Assembly: GCA_047605645.1 (NCBI GenBank)
Contig: JASGFJ010000006.1
Location: forward strand, 57,066-121,065
Reading direction: 5' to 3'
DNA: 64,000 nucleotides
Origin: UBA1309 sp047605645
GTDB lineage: Bacteria > Bacteroidota > Bacteroidia > Bacteroidales > Dysgonomonadaceae
Shown: positions 36,303-44,565 of the stretch, piece after piece
Layout: each line of letters begins with the position of its first letter
Numbering within the stretch: the first letter of the stretch is position 1
Notes under the pieces: generated by a model
Told to the model about the DNA's origin: nothing
The model's input: only the letters and a program-made list of their open reading frames with translations
Databases searched by the model: none
Made by a program: the position numbers and the translations under genes

Positions 36303-36794
36303 ACTTTCTGACTTTAATGAAAACTGAAAACAAATAAATAAATTTTTGTCTGAATATTGGGTTGAGTACCATGGTATCTCCTAATTTCAAAAGAACGGAT
36401 GCCGGAACGAATCGCGCCAATGTCTTGTGAAATAAAAGCTTTTAATAAAAAGATAAGAAAGGAACTCCCTAAAAACTGATTTTGCCAAAATTCATTATAA
36501 TGCCACTAAGTTAATGATATTTTGTATTCATCTGCGAAAATTTATGGTGAATAATCGGGTATTATACTTTATTTTTATGATTCGGAAGCATGATATAACT
36601 CTTGACCTAAAATCTTTTTATAATGGCTACTCTTTTTAAGAAAGATTTTATATTTTTATAGGCTGAAAAATCGGAGAACCTTCAGCCAGCTCGTGTAGAA
36701 ATTTACTATTCTTTTCTTCGTGTAATGATAAAAGGTTTTGCTAGAATGTAGATGCCTGAAAGTAAATATTAACGCTATAATACACTCATATCTT
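36303..36794. other. A/T-rich divergent gap and uracil permease leader
   Basis: 492 bp between the divergent helicase and permease genes. No gene is supported. GGCTGAA (36661-36667) and TTCAGCC (36681-36687) form a perfect 7-bp stem with a 13-nt loop, about 110 bases before the permease ATG; no T-run follows, so it is not a simple attenuator. No full -33/-7 pair is convincing. Confidence 0.45.
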
Positions 36795-38087
36795 ATGTCA
36801 CATCGAAGAACTATCGGAATTCATGAGCAGTTGCCGCTCCTGAAAAGCATTCCCTTGAGTCTACAACATCTTACGGCAATGTTTGGAGCCACCATTCTTG
36901 TTCCGATTTTGTTAGGTGTCAATCCCGCCATCGCTTTGTTGATGAATGGAATTGGCACTTTACTCTATTCCTGGGTTACCAAAGGGGGGATTCCGGCCTA
37001 TTTAGGTTCCAGTTTTGCATTTATAGCTCCGACTCTGTTAATCATAAGTTCGACAGGCGATTTCGCCCATGCGCAGACCGGATTTATTTTCTTCGGGTTG
37101 TTTTTTATCTGTATGTCTTTGATTGTGAAAAAATGGGGAATTCGCTGGATTGACGTTGTGATGCCACCGGCTGTGATGGGAGCCGTGGTTGCTATTATTG
37201 GTTTGGAATTGGCTCCAGTGGCGGCTCAACAAGCAGGCTTGGCTCCTTTCCCAACCGCAGTGGGACAAGTTGTAGCTCCTTTTGTGACCCAACCTCATGT
37301 CGTGTTTGTTTCTCTGTTTACGTTGTGTGTGGGGATTTTCGGAAGTGTTATGTTTAAAGGATTTATGCAGGTAATTCCCATTTTGATTGCAGTGGTCTGC
37401 GGTTACCTCGTTGCTCTTTGTTTGGGGATGGTCGATACGGCAGCTATTGCCCATGCTCCCTGGTTTAAATTACCGGAGTTTACAGCTCCTGTTTTTAATC
37501 TGGAGGCATTGATTGTGATTGCTCCGGCCTGTATTGTTGTTTTGGCAGAGCATATCAGTCATCTGATTGTTACCAGTAAAGTGACGGGTGAGAACCTGAT
37601 GGAAACTCCGGGATTGGATAAGTCGCTTTTGGGAGACGGTTTGTCAAATGTTATTTCCGGTTTTGCCGGTTCTCCGCCTAATACTACTTACGGTGAGAAT
37701 ATCGGAGTGATGGCTATAACAAGAGTGTATTCAGTGTGGGTTATTCGCGGTGCTGCCGTTTTTGCGATTCTTTTCTCTTGCATAGGGAAAGTCTCGGCTG
37801 CTATATCCAGTATTCCAACTGCCGTACTCGGAGGAATGACCATGTTGCTCTATGGAGTTATTGCTGTTCAGGGATTTCGGATGTTTGTTGAACAGCGCGT
37901 CGATTTCAGTAAGAACAGTAATATGGTTTTGGGTGCAGTTACGTTTGTTGTCGGAGTGTCCGGTGCTACTATAAATATCGGTTCTGTGCAGATGAAAGGA
38001 ATGGCGCTGGCTGCTGTCGTCGGGGTGATTCTCTCCTTGCTGCTTTGGTTGTTTAAGAAATTGGGTTTATTAAATCAGGAAGAGTAA
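36795..38087 (+). CDS. uraA: uracil:proton symporter (NCS2 family)
   Basis: 430 residues from the ATG at 36795; an earlier in-frame start gives a non-conserved 19-residue tail. NCS2/UraA-type motifs: SLQHLTAMFGATILVPILLG at the start, GSSFAFIAP, VVALVIAIIGLE-like helix (VVAIIGLELAP), VVLAEHISHLIVTSKVTGEN (conserved Glu and His of the substrate site) and GFAGSPPNTTYGENIGVMAI. About 14 hydrophobic segments span the protein. It imports uracil across the inner membrane with protons. It stands alone on the plus strand. Xanthine specificity is possible but the HISH and TTYGEN blocks favour uracil. Confidence 0.9.
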   Translation: MSHRRTIGIHEQLPLLKSIPLSLQHLTAMFGATILVPILLGVNPAIALLMNGIGTLLYSWVTKGGIPAYLGSSFAFIAPTLLIISSTGDFAHAQTGFIFFGLFFICMSLIVKKWGIRWIDVVMPPAVMGAVVAIIGLELAPVAAQQAGLAPFPTAVGQVVAPFVTQPHVVFVSLFTLCVGIFGSVMFKGFMQVIPILIAVVCGYLVALCLGMVDTAAIAHAPWFKLPEFTAPVFNLEALIVIAPACIVVLAEHISHLIVTSKVTGENLMETPGLDKSLLGDGLSNVISGFAGSPPNTTYGENIGVMAITRVYSVWVIRGAAVFAILFSCIGKVSAAISSIPTAVLGGMTMLLYGVIAVQGFRMFVEQRVDFSKNSNMVLGAVTFVVGVSGATINIGSVQMKGMALAAVVGVILSLLLWLFKKLGLLNQEE

Positions 38088-38103
38088 TTGTGAGTATTCT
38101 TTC

Positions 38104-38194
38104 CTGTGATTTGATTTAACGGTTAGGCAGTATGGAACTCGCCCGACTTTTTAATTCTTGTTGTGGGTGATTTAATAAAAATCATGCTTTGTTT
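38104..38194 (-). repeat. composite two-hairpin repeat element, copy 3
   Basis: Read on the minus strand: AAAGCATGATTTTTATTAAA at the left arm, then the pairing arm ending GTCGGGC, the hairpin GGGCGAG-ttccat-ACTGCCT, and the tail CCGTTAAATCAAATCAC. It lies just after the uracil permease stop and no start codon follows it. Confidence 0.7.
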
Positions 38195-38222
38195 CAATAG
38201 CTTATTTTGATACACTATCCAT

Positions 38223-38270
38223 ACAGGAAGTATTCTATATTTAATACAGAATACTTCCTGTCTATTTTTT
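38223..38270. terminator. bidirectional terminator between uraA and the LLM oxidoreductase gene
   Basis: ACAGGAAGTATTCT (38223-38236) and AGAATACTTCCTGT (38248-38261) form a perfect 14-bp stem with an 11-nt loop, with a T-run at 38265-38270 on the plus strand. Confidence 0.82.
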
Positions 38271-38288
38271 ATCATTGAATATTTGTAC

Positions 38289-39281
38289 TTATCGGTTCAG
38301 TGCTTGCCAGGCAATTTCCAGAGATTTCAGTTTATCTTCTTCCTTAAAAAGATAGGAGGTTATCATCAGCTCGTCTATTTCTGTTTTATCAATAAATTGA
38401 TTCAGTTTCTTCCGCAAGGTTTCTTCCGAACCGATAAAGGTTCCTGCTGTCATCATGTTGAGGTGCTGCATCACTTGCGGATGTTGTGTAAATGAGTTTG
38501 GAATAGAATGAGGGGGCATCAAAGGATGCCTGTCTCCTGTGATAATACTCAAAAACAGTCTTTGCAAACTGGTGCTTTGCCATTGAGCCTCTTCGTCGGA
38601 ATCTGCTCCGATCACATTTACGCATGCCATTGCGTATGGTTTTTTTAATTGCCGGGATGGGCGAAATCTATTTTTGTAAATACGGAAAGCTTCGTCCATT
38701 TGTGACGGGGCAAAATGAGCTGCAAAGGTATATGGCAATCCCATTTCTGCTGCTACGTATGCACTGTCGGTGCTTGAACCCAGAATCCAGAGCGGTATCT
38801 CGCTTCCTTCTCCGGGAAAAGCATGAACCGGAGAATCTCCCTCTCTGCTCAAGTAGCGTTGTAACTCCTGTACATCTTCGGGAAAATCAAAATGTGCTTC
38901 CATGTTTCTTCGGCGGATGGCTCGTGCAGTTGCTTGATCTGTTCCCGGAGCTCTTCCTAATCCCAGATCGATGCGTCCGGGAAATAATGTTTCCAAGGTT
39001 CCAAACTGTTCGGCTATAATCAAAGGAGCATGGTTGGGCAGCATAATCCCCCCCGAACCGACGCGTATCTGTTGGGTATGGCTGGCGACCAGTTCGATCA
39101 GTAATACAGTTGCAGAACAAGCGATGCTTGCCGAGTTATGATGTTCTGCGAGCCAAATTCGAGAATACCCTAATGACTCGGCATGTTGGGCCACTTTCAC
39201 TGTTTCGTCTATTGCATTTCGGAAGTTGCCGTTTTCTTTCAATACGGCCAGTTCAAGTATAGAGAGTTTTGTCTGTTTCAT
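38289..39281 (-). CDS. LLM class flavin-dependent oxidoreductase
   Basis: 330 residues from the ATG at 39281 (a TTG four codons upstream is the alternative). Luciferase-like monooxygenase family, MsnO8-type: SILELAVLKENGNFRNAIDE, YSRIWLAEHHNSASIACSAT, IRVGSGGIMLPNHAPLIIAE, LETLFPGRIDLGLGRAPGTD and ILGSSTDSAYVAAEMGLPY. It is a TIM-barrel enzyme that uses reduced FMN; the natural substrate is not predictable. The gene stands alone with a TAGATTTG -7-like box 10-17 bases upstream of the ATG. Confidence 0.88.
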   Translation of the reverse strand: MKQTKLSILELAVLKENGNFRNAIDETVKVAQHAESLGYSRIWLAEHHNSASIACSATVLLIELVASHTQQIRVGSGGIMLPNHAPLIIAEQFGTLETLFPGRIDLGLGRAPGTDQATARAIRRRNMEAHFDFPEDVQELQRYLSREGDSPVHAFPGEGSEIPLWILGSSTDSAYVAAEMGLPYTFAAHFAPSQMDEAFRIYKNRFRPSRQLKKPYAMACVNVIGADSDEEAQWQSTSLQRLFLSIITGDRHPLMPPHSIPNSFTQHPQVMQHLNMMTAGTFIGSEETLRKKLNQFIDKTEIDELMITSYLFKEEDKLKSLEIAWQALNR

Positions 39282-39456
39282 CCTTTTTGTCAAATCTAAG
39301 TAAGGTAAATAACAGCTGATTTGTCAAAATTCCTTTTAGAGAAGGATTAATAATTCTAAAACAGGTATAAATTGAACCTGTTTTCTGCTGTGCTGTATCG
39401 CTGTAAACAGAAATTAAGGTTCGAAAAATCGGCATTGGGAAGATAATACTGCATAA

Positions 39457-39491
39457 AAAAACGAAGAGAAAACAGATATCTTCCCTTCGTT
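39457..39491 (-). terminator. terminator of the exbB-exbD operon
   Basis: On the minus strand AACGAAGgGAA pairs with TTCtCTTCGTT (39491-39481 with 39470-39460), one mismatch, and runs into TTTTTT. It lies 30 bases past the exbD stop. Confidence 0.7.
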
Positions 39492-39519
39492 TCTATTTAT
39501 ATTTTTATTCAGATGTTTC

Positions 39520-39930
39520 TTACTTCTCTTTCTGTGTGAAAAGCACCATCTTTACCTTGGCTGTATTTCCTATATCGATGACATTGATAATGTCCTGAAT
39601 GTTGAGGGTTCGATCCGCCTGAAGAAGTACATTAATCTCTTCATTCTGTTTCTTCTGTGCGACTAAGCTCCGGAGAGCGGGTTCTATTTCCTCAAATACG
39701 ACTTCCTTGTCGTTAAGAAAATAACGATGGTCGGCTGTGATTGCTAATTGTACGCTTTTTTTGGTAACCACTTCGGTGGATGTTTTTGAATTTGGCAACG
39801 CAACCTTGATAGCTGCCGGTGTTACCAACGTGGAAATGATCAGAAAGAAGAGCAGCAGGAAAAACATAATATCATTCAATGATGCTGTGTAAACTTCGGC
39901 TGACCTGTTTTTTCTTCGTTCTATTTTCAT
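39520..39930 (-). CDS. ExbD/TolR-family biopolymer transport protein
   Basis: 136 residues, one transmembrane helix at about 17-38 (ASLNDIMFFLLLFFLIISTL) with the conserved Asp of the proton path (NDIMF), followed by a periplasmic domain (VALPNSKTSTEV, VLLQADRTLNIQDIINVIDI). With ExbB/TolQ it forms a proton-driven complex that powers an outer-membrane or envelope process. The gene is 44 bases downstream of the ExbB-type gene and ends at a terminator. No TonB, TolA or Pal gene is adjacent, so the partner is unknown. Confidence 0.87.
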   Translation of the reverse strand: MKIERRKNRSAEVYTASLNDIMFFLLLFFLIISTLVTPAAIKVALPNSKTSTEVVTKKSVQLAITADHRYFLNDKEVVFEEIEPALRSLVAQKKQNEEINVLLQADRTLNIQDIINVIDIGNTAKVKMVLFTQKEK

Positions 39931-39974
39931 TGATTTATAGCTGTTTGGATTTCGTCCGTCAAATTAGTATTTCG

Positions 39975-40679
39975 TTATGCAGCAGTATGTTCTTCTTTTT
40001 TATATGAACGGATTGCTTTCATGATTTCATTCGAATCTTTGTCGATAGCTACTACCACTTTATCGATCCATCCGTTCAAAACATAGAATCCGGCATAAGC
40101 AATGATTCCGACAAACAAACCGGCTCCTGAGCAAATCATTTTCTGATAGAGGCCGTCAGAAATACTGGCAATGTTTAAGTTGTTTGTTACCGAAATATTG
40201 TAAAAAATTTTAATTACGCCAAAAATTGTTCCGAGAAAACCTAACATTGGTGCAATAGCGGCTGTAATTCCTAAGTAATTCATCTGGTTCTCCAGTATTG
40301 CGATTTGCTGACGGGCTTCGGTCTGCATTGCTTCTTCAATTTCCTTTTCGCTGTTGCTAATTTCTTTCAGTCCGGCAGCAATTATTTTGGAGGAAGATGT
40401 TTGTTTTTCCAGGGAGAATTTGACCGCTTTATCGATTTTCTTCTCTTGAACGAGTTCCCATACTCTAGAAAACCAAACCGGATCCTTTTTTCCTAATCTT
40501 CTGATGAGCATGCTCCTGTTGATAATAACATAGATTGAAAGCAGAGAGAGAAGAAAAATGGGGATAAGAATCCATCCGCCTTTCATTAATAAATCAAAAT
40601 AACTTTCTTCTACATGTGGTGTGGATGGTGCTTCAGTCAGCGTTGCTGTGGTTTGAAGCAGAACTGATAGTAAATTCAT
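39975..40679 (-). CDS. MotA/TolQ/ExbB-family proton channel protein
   Basis: 234 residues with three hydrophobic segments: one near residues 33-50 (WILIPIFLLSLLSIYVIINR), then a cytoplasmic loop (AMQTEARQQIAILENQMNYL), then LGITAAIAPMLGFLGTIFG (about 140) and a third containing GLFVGIIAYAGFYVLN. The LGFLGTIFG block is the ExbB/TolQ signature. It pairs with the ExbD gene downstream. A TATCTTTG -7 box lies 65 bases upstream of the ATG. Confidence 0.88.
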   Translation of the reverse strand: MNLLSVLLQTTATLTEAPSTPHVEESYFDLLMKGGWILIPIFLLSLLSIYVIINRSMLIRRLGKKDPVWFSRVWELVQEKKIDKAVKFSLEKQTSSSKIIAAGLKEISNSEKEIEEAMQTEARQQIAILENQMNYLGITAAIAPMLGFLGTIFGVIKIFYNISVTNNLNIASISDGLYQKMICSGAGLFVGIIAYAGFYVLNGWIDKVVVAIDKDSNEIMKAIRSYKKEEHTAA

Positions 40680-40743
40680 ATTCGTGAAAAACCTTATTGT
40701 TTTTTGTGATTCAAATAATAATTCTTTTATAGCCTACTAGTGA

Positions 40744-40751
40744 CAAAGATA
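40744..40751 (-). promoter_or_regulatory. predicted -7 box of the exbB-exbD operon
   Basis: TATCTTTG on the minus strand (40751-40744) is an exact TAnnTTTG match. No good -33 partner is seen. Confidence 0.35.
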
Positions 40752-40876
40752 ACAGCTTTCGGTCGGTAAACGTCTTTATTTATGCAAATAATTGTATAAA
40801 ATGCTAGGATTGATGTCATATCGTGTCTTTTCGTAAAGTTTTTTATTGACGGATGTCCTTCTCTGAAAAAGAATTG

Positions 40877-40884
40877 TACATTTG
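40877..40884 (+). promoter_or_regulatory. predicted -7 box of the histidine kinase gene
   Basis: TACATTTG is an exact TAnnTTTG match, 61 bases before the ATG at 40945. No -33 box at the usual distance. Confidence 0.35.
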
Positions 40885-40944
40885 CACCAATCTAAACTAT
40901 ACAGTATATCTAGTTCTTTTTGCCGGATTATAAATGCTAAACGG

Positions 40945-42117
40945 ATGAAAAAATCTTTTATGCAACTGAAACTCATCCCCCCGATTGTTGCGTTTCTAAT
41001 CAGTACTTTTCTTATTTTTCCCGATGTTGTTCTGATGATTGAAGAAGGCAATAAAAATGCTGTTTTTCTTAATGATAGGCCTCGGGAGGAGCAAGGAAAG
41101 CCTCCACGACATCTCCATGAAGAGGGGTTTCATAGGCGTCCGCTAAGACCTGCAAATGAATTCCGCCCTTCAGAGAACAGAAAAGGTATGTCTGGACCTG
41201 GAAGGAAGGAGTTCAACAGCTTGATTCTTTTTGTGGAATTTTGTTTCTTTTTCTTTATCAGTCTTTTTTCTTTTTATCTCAATCTTTATTGTATTCAAAA
41301 AATTCTTCCTTGTTTAAAAAGGAAGGTGTTTTTTTATTGGGGACTGCTGTTTCTGAATCTCTTGTTAGGAACATTTTGGGCTTTATTGCATCAAATGATA
41401 GTGAGAGACTTTTTGTTGTGGCCTCTAAACGGATTGGTTTTATTCAAATGTTATTTTGTAAGTTTGAATACTTATCTGATGGTATATTTGTTTACTCTCA
41501 TAGTGAAGCAGCAGCGAATGATGGTTGAAAACGAACGTCTCAAGACTCAGAACCTGGAAGTGAAGTGTGCCTCATTAGTAACACAGCTGAATCCTCATTT
41601 CTTTTTCAACTCGATGAATTCCCTGGCTTTCCTGATCCGGGAGAAGGAGACGGAAAAGTCGTTAAAGTACGTGCATAAGCTTTCCGAGTTGTTCCGCTAT
41701 ATGCTCTCCTCGGGTAAGCAAAACCTGGCAACCGTAAAGGAGGAGATAGATATGCTTGCTTCGTTTATCTATCTGATGAATATTCGTTATGAAGATAAGT
41801 TGCGATTTGAATTCCGTGTGGAAGAGAAATATATGGATTATCGTTTGCCTGTATTGACATTGCAGCCGCTAGTCGAAAATGCGATAAAACATAATTCTGC
41901 GACGGACGATTTTCCTCTTTCATTATTGATTCGCATTGTAGATGATGGGCGTTATATGGAAGTAAGCAATCCGATACAAGCTAAATTTATTGTTGCTGAA
42001 AGTAATGGTATCGGGCTGAAGAATCTGAATCAAAGATGTATGTTGTTGTTTAATACTCAAATTATTGTTTCTGAGGAAGGAGGTGTCTTTTCTGTAAAAG
42101 TACCTCTGACTCAATAA
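40945..42117 (+). CDS. LytS/YehU-type sensor histidine kinase
   Basis: 390 residues from the ATG at 40945; the frame is open further upstream but without a signal. Four hydrophobic segments: one at residues 8-30, then three between about 90 and 190. Between the first and second is an extracytoplasmic loop of about 55 residues that is unusually rich in Arg, Pro, Glu and His (PPRHLHEEGFHRRPLRPANE). The His_kinase domain has NPHFFFNSMNSLAFL, followed by LQPLVENAIKHN and SNGIGLKNLNQR of the ATPase. It phosphorylates the LytTR regulator encoded 6 bases downstream. The charged loop is a candidate sensor for a polyanion, antimicrobial peptide or metal. Confidence 0.88.
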   Translation: MKKSFMQLKLIPPIVAFLISTFLIFPDVVLMIEEGNKNAVFLNDRPREEQGKPPRHLHEEGFHRRPLRPANEFRPSENRKGMSGPGRKEFNSLILFVEFCFFFFISLFSFYLNLYCIQKILPCLKRKVFFYWGLLFLNLLLGTFWALLHQMIVRDFLLWPLNGLVLFKCYFVSLNTYLMVYLFTLIVKQQRMMVENERLKTQNLEVKCASLVTQLNPHFFFNSMNSLAFLIREKETEKSLKYVHKLSELFRYMLSSGKQNLATVKEEIDMLASFIYLMNIRYEDKLRFEFRVEEKYMDYRLPVLTLQPLVENAIKHNSATDDFPLSLLIRIVDDGRYMEVSNPIQAKFIVAESNGIGLKNLNQRCMLLFNTQIIVSEEGGVFSVKVPLTQ

Positions 42118-42123
42118 TCTTAC

Positions 42124-42885
42124 ATGCCAATGAAAGCTATTCTTATTGAAGATGAAACAGCTGCCGCACGCAACCTGAAAAAAATTATAGCTGAGGTGGC
42201 TCCGGATATCGATATTCTGGCGACCTTGGATAGTATTCAGAAAAGTGTGTCCTGGCTCACCGAAAACGAGCATCCGGATGTAATATTTATGGATATACAT
42301 CTTTCCGACGGAGATTCCTTCCATATTTTTCGTTTGGTTGATGTCAAGTCCTATATCATCTTCACAACGGCTTATGACGAATATGCTGTTAAAGCATTTA
42401 AAGTAAATTCGATAGATTACCTGTTGAAACCTATCGATCCGGAAGAAGTGGGGCAAGCCCTTGAGAAGTTGCGAAAACTAAACTCTTCTTCCCCCAAAAA
42501 CTATTCAGAGCTTCTTCCGCGCTTACTTCAGGAAAATGTATTTCAAAAAACCTTATTGTCCTTTTTTCAAAATCGGATTATCCCTATCGAAACCGAATAT
42601 ATAGCGTATTTTCAATCAGAGAATGAAAAAGTATATGCTCGTTTGTTTAGTGGGGAAATTTATCCCATTGAAAAAGCTTTAAATTCATTAATGTCCGTAT
42701 TGGCACCGGATCAATTTTTTAGAGCAAACCGTCAATTTCTGATATCCCGTAAACTGGTCAAGGAAGTACTTATGTGGGAGGGCAGTCGATTGGCTATTGT
42801 TCCGTTAATTCCTGTTCCTGAACAAATAGTTGTCAGCAAAGAACGTGTTTCTATGTTTAAAAATTGGCTTCAGGGTACTATCTGA
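42124..42885 (+). CDS. LytTR-family response regulator
   Basis: 253 residues. Receiver domain 1-120 with IEDETAAARNL (acidic pocket), VIFMDIHLSDGDS (phospho-Asp near 57), TTAYDEYAVKAF and YLLKPIDPEEV. LytTR DNA-binding domain from about 150: PIETEYIAYFQSENEKVYAR, then FFRANRQFLISRKLV. An alternative ATG two codons in is equally plausible. It binds pairs of short direct repeats near its targets. It is translated with the kinase gene. The VTC operon starts 256 bases downstream on the same strand, so a regulatory link is a reasonable inference. Confidence 0.9.
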   Translation: MPMKAILIEDETAAARNLKKIIAEVAPDIDILATLDSIQKSVSWLTENEHPDVIFMDIHLSDGDSFHIFRLVDVKSYIIFTTAYDEYAVKAFKVNSIDYLLKPIDPEEVGQALEKLRKLNSSSPKNYSELLPRLLQENVFQKTLLSFFQNRIIPIETEYIAYFQSENEKVYARLFSGEIYPIEKALNSLMSVLAPDQFFRANRQFLISRKLVKEVLMWEGSRLAIVPLIPVPEQIVVSKERVSMFKNWLQGTI

Positions 42886-43067
42886 AAATCTCCTGTTTAA
42901 ATTTTCAATGCTCATTCTTCTGTTTATCCAACTCTGAAACTTCTATTTGGGGTTGTCTGAAAAAAAATTGCATCTTATTTTTCCGTTTCAACTTGCCTAT
43001 TGGGAGCTTCACCCCTTTGATTTTCCGCTCTACCCGGATATTGGTAATTTCGCTAAATCCGAATGTA

Positions 43068-43075
43068 TAATTTTG
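43068..43075 (+). promoter_or_regulatory. predicted -7 box of the VTC operon
   Basis: TAATTTTG is an exact TAnnTTTG match. The nearest -33-like TTGG is 24 bases upstream, longer than usual, which would suit an activator-dependent promoter. The leader is about 60 bases. Confidence 0.35.
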
Positions 43076-43140
43076 TCCGCAGATTGGCGTTTTTTATACA
43101 AAGTTCTTTTTATTGTAATTGTTAGGTAATAAAATGAGTT

Positions 43141-43908
43141 ATGCCGAATTTGGATTTAAGTCGTTTTCAAAAAATATCTCTTGAGGAAATGAGTCATATT
43201 CGTCTGATGAGCCGGGTCGATTTGAAGTATGTAGTCACAGTGACTCAACTCAAAGAAATACTCACTCAGCTTGAAGGAGAATATTTTGCTCAGGAAGTCT
43301 TAGGCCATCGCCTCTGTGACTATGTAACATTATATTATGATACGCCCGGATATGAAATGTATCTGGCTCACATGAATGGCAAACTGAATCGGCAAAAAAT
43401 AAGAACGCGTGAATACAAAGAGTCACATCTCTGTTTTTTGGAAATAAAGACCAAATCCAATAAAGGCGTGACAGAAAAGATACGTATTCGCCAGGAACGT
43501 CCCGAAGATATTAAGAATGACGGTTGTGGAATATTTTTAAAGGGGAATACTCCGTATACAAGTGACGCTATTGAACCGAAGATATGGAGTTATTATCGTC
43601 GGATAACGCTTGTCAATAAGAATAAAACAGAACGAATGACCATCGATTTAGACTTAAGATTTCAAAATGATGGTTCAAATCAGATAGCAGAACTTCCCAA
43701 TATAGCGATTATTGAGGTGAAAAAAACTCCCGATAGCAATTCGCCTGCATTGGATTTTTTCTCCAGAATGCATTTGAAGCAGTCGAGTCTTAGCAAATAT
43801 TGTATTGGTGTTGCACTGACAGAAGATGCTGTGAAAAAGAATAAGTTGAAATCAAAAATAATAATGTTGAATAAGATAACTCCTATAAATTATGAATCTA
43901 TCGGATGA
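43141..43908 (+). CDS. VTC-domain (polyphosphate polymerase-like) protein
   Basis: 255 residues; a complete soluble VTC domain of the triphosphate-tunnel family. Basic and acidic strand residues typical of the tunnel: MSRVDLKYVVT, RQKIRTREYKESHLCFLEIK followed by TKSNKGVTEKIRI, TIDLDLRFQ, AIIEVKKTP, and the closing LKQSSLSKYCIGVAL. In yeast Vtc4 this domain makes polyphosphate from ATP; the bacterial relatives are mostly unstudied. No membrane segment here, so membrane association would come from the DUF4956 partner, whose start overlaps this stop by 17 bases. It heads the operon. Confidence 0.85.
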   Translation: MPNLDLSRFQKISLEEMSHIRLMSRVDLKYVVTVTQLKEILTQLEGEYFAQEVLGHRLCDYVTLYYDTPGYEMYLAHMNGKLNRQKIRTREYKESHLCFLEIKTKSNKGVTEKIRIRQERPEDIKNDGCGIFLKGNTPYTSDAIEPKIWSYYRRITLVNKNKTERMTIDLDLRFQNDGSNQIAELPNIAIIEVKKTPDSNSPALDFFSRMHLKQSSLSKYCIGVALTEDAVKKNKLKSKIIMLNKITPINYESIG

Positions 43909-44545
43909 GTTTTTCCATGTTGAAGCATTTCTTGCTTTGTTGTCTCGTTTTGCTTTAAATATTGTAATCACAGGAATAATTATCTATTTCCTTTATTACA
44001 AGAAAACACAGAGGCGGGATTTCCTTTTCACTTTTTTCATGGTGAGTACCACTATCTTCCTGATGATCTTCTTATTGGAAAGTATTAAGTTGCAAGTTGG
44101 CTTTGCGCTCGGACTGTTTGCTATTTTCGGCATTTTGCGTTATCGAACCGATACACTTCCTGTCCGCGAAATGACCTACTTATTTGCGATAATTGGTATT
44201 TCTGTTATCAATGCTTTGAGTAATGAACGTATAACAGTTACAGAATTGTTAATGACTAATCTACTATTTGTCTTAATGTTTTGGTTGCTTGAGACAACAC
44301 TTTTTATACGCCATTATTCTACAAAACTGGTGATTTATGAGAAAATAGGTTTGATTAGACCTTCGTGTTACCAAGAAATGATTGAAGATTTGAGAGATAG
44401 AACAGGCTTGGATATCAGACGATTTGAGGTTGGACAGGTCGATTTTCTCAAAGATATTGCATTCGTGAAAATATATTATCTGAGTGAGGGGGGAGTGAAC
44501 ACTGCCGACTCCATCGGAAAAACATCTGAATTTATTGGAGAATAA
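43892..44545 (+). CDS. DUF4956 membrane protein
   Basis: 217 residues. Four to five hydrophobic segments in the first 140 residues: LNIVITGIIIYFLYY, FLFTFFMVSTTIFLMIFLLE, VGFALGLFAIFGILRY, MTYLFAIIGISVINAL and LFVLMFWLLETTLFI. The short arginine-rich segment RYRTDTLPVREMTYL in between is characteristic of DUF4956. A soluble C-terminal domain of about 70 residues follows (YEKIGLIRPSCYQEMIEDLR). The start overlaps the VTC stop by 17 bases. VTC and DUF4956 genes are neighbours in many bacteria, so the pair likely forms a membrane complex, with DUF4956 as the anchor or channel. Function not established. Confidence 0.85.
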   Translation: MNLSDEFFHVEAFLALLSRFALNIVITGIIIYFLYYKKTQRRDFLFTFFMVSTTIFLMIFLLESIKLQVGFALGLFAIFGILRYRTDTLPVREMTYLFAIIGISVINALSNERITVTELLMTNLLFVLMFWLLETTLFIRHYSTKLVIYEKIGLIRPSCYQEMIEDLRDRTGLDIRRFEVGQVDFLKDIAFVKIYYLSEGGVNTADSIGKTSEFIGE

Positions 44546-44565
44546 TCTGAGATACATTCACTATT

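Noticed and set aside
43122..43145. A sixth copy of the composite element before the VTC gene
   Set aside because: Only about 12 bases (TGTTAGGTAATA) match, with no hairpin and no GTAAAATTAAATCG tail.
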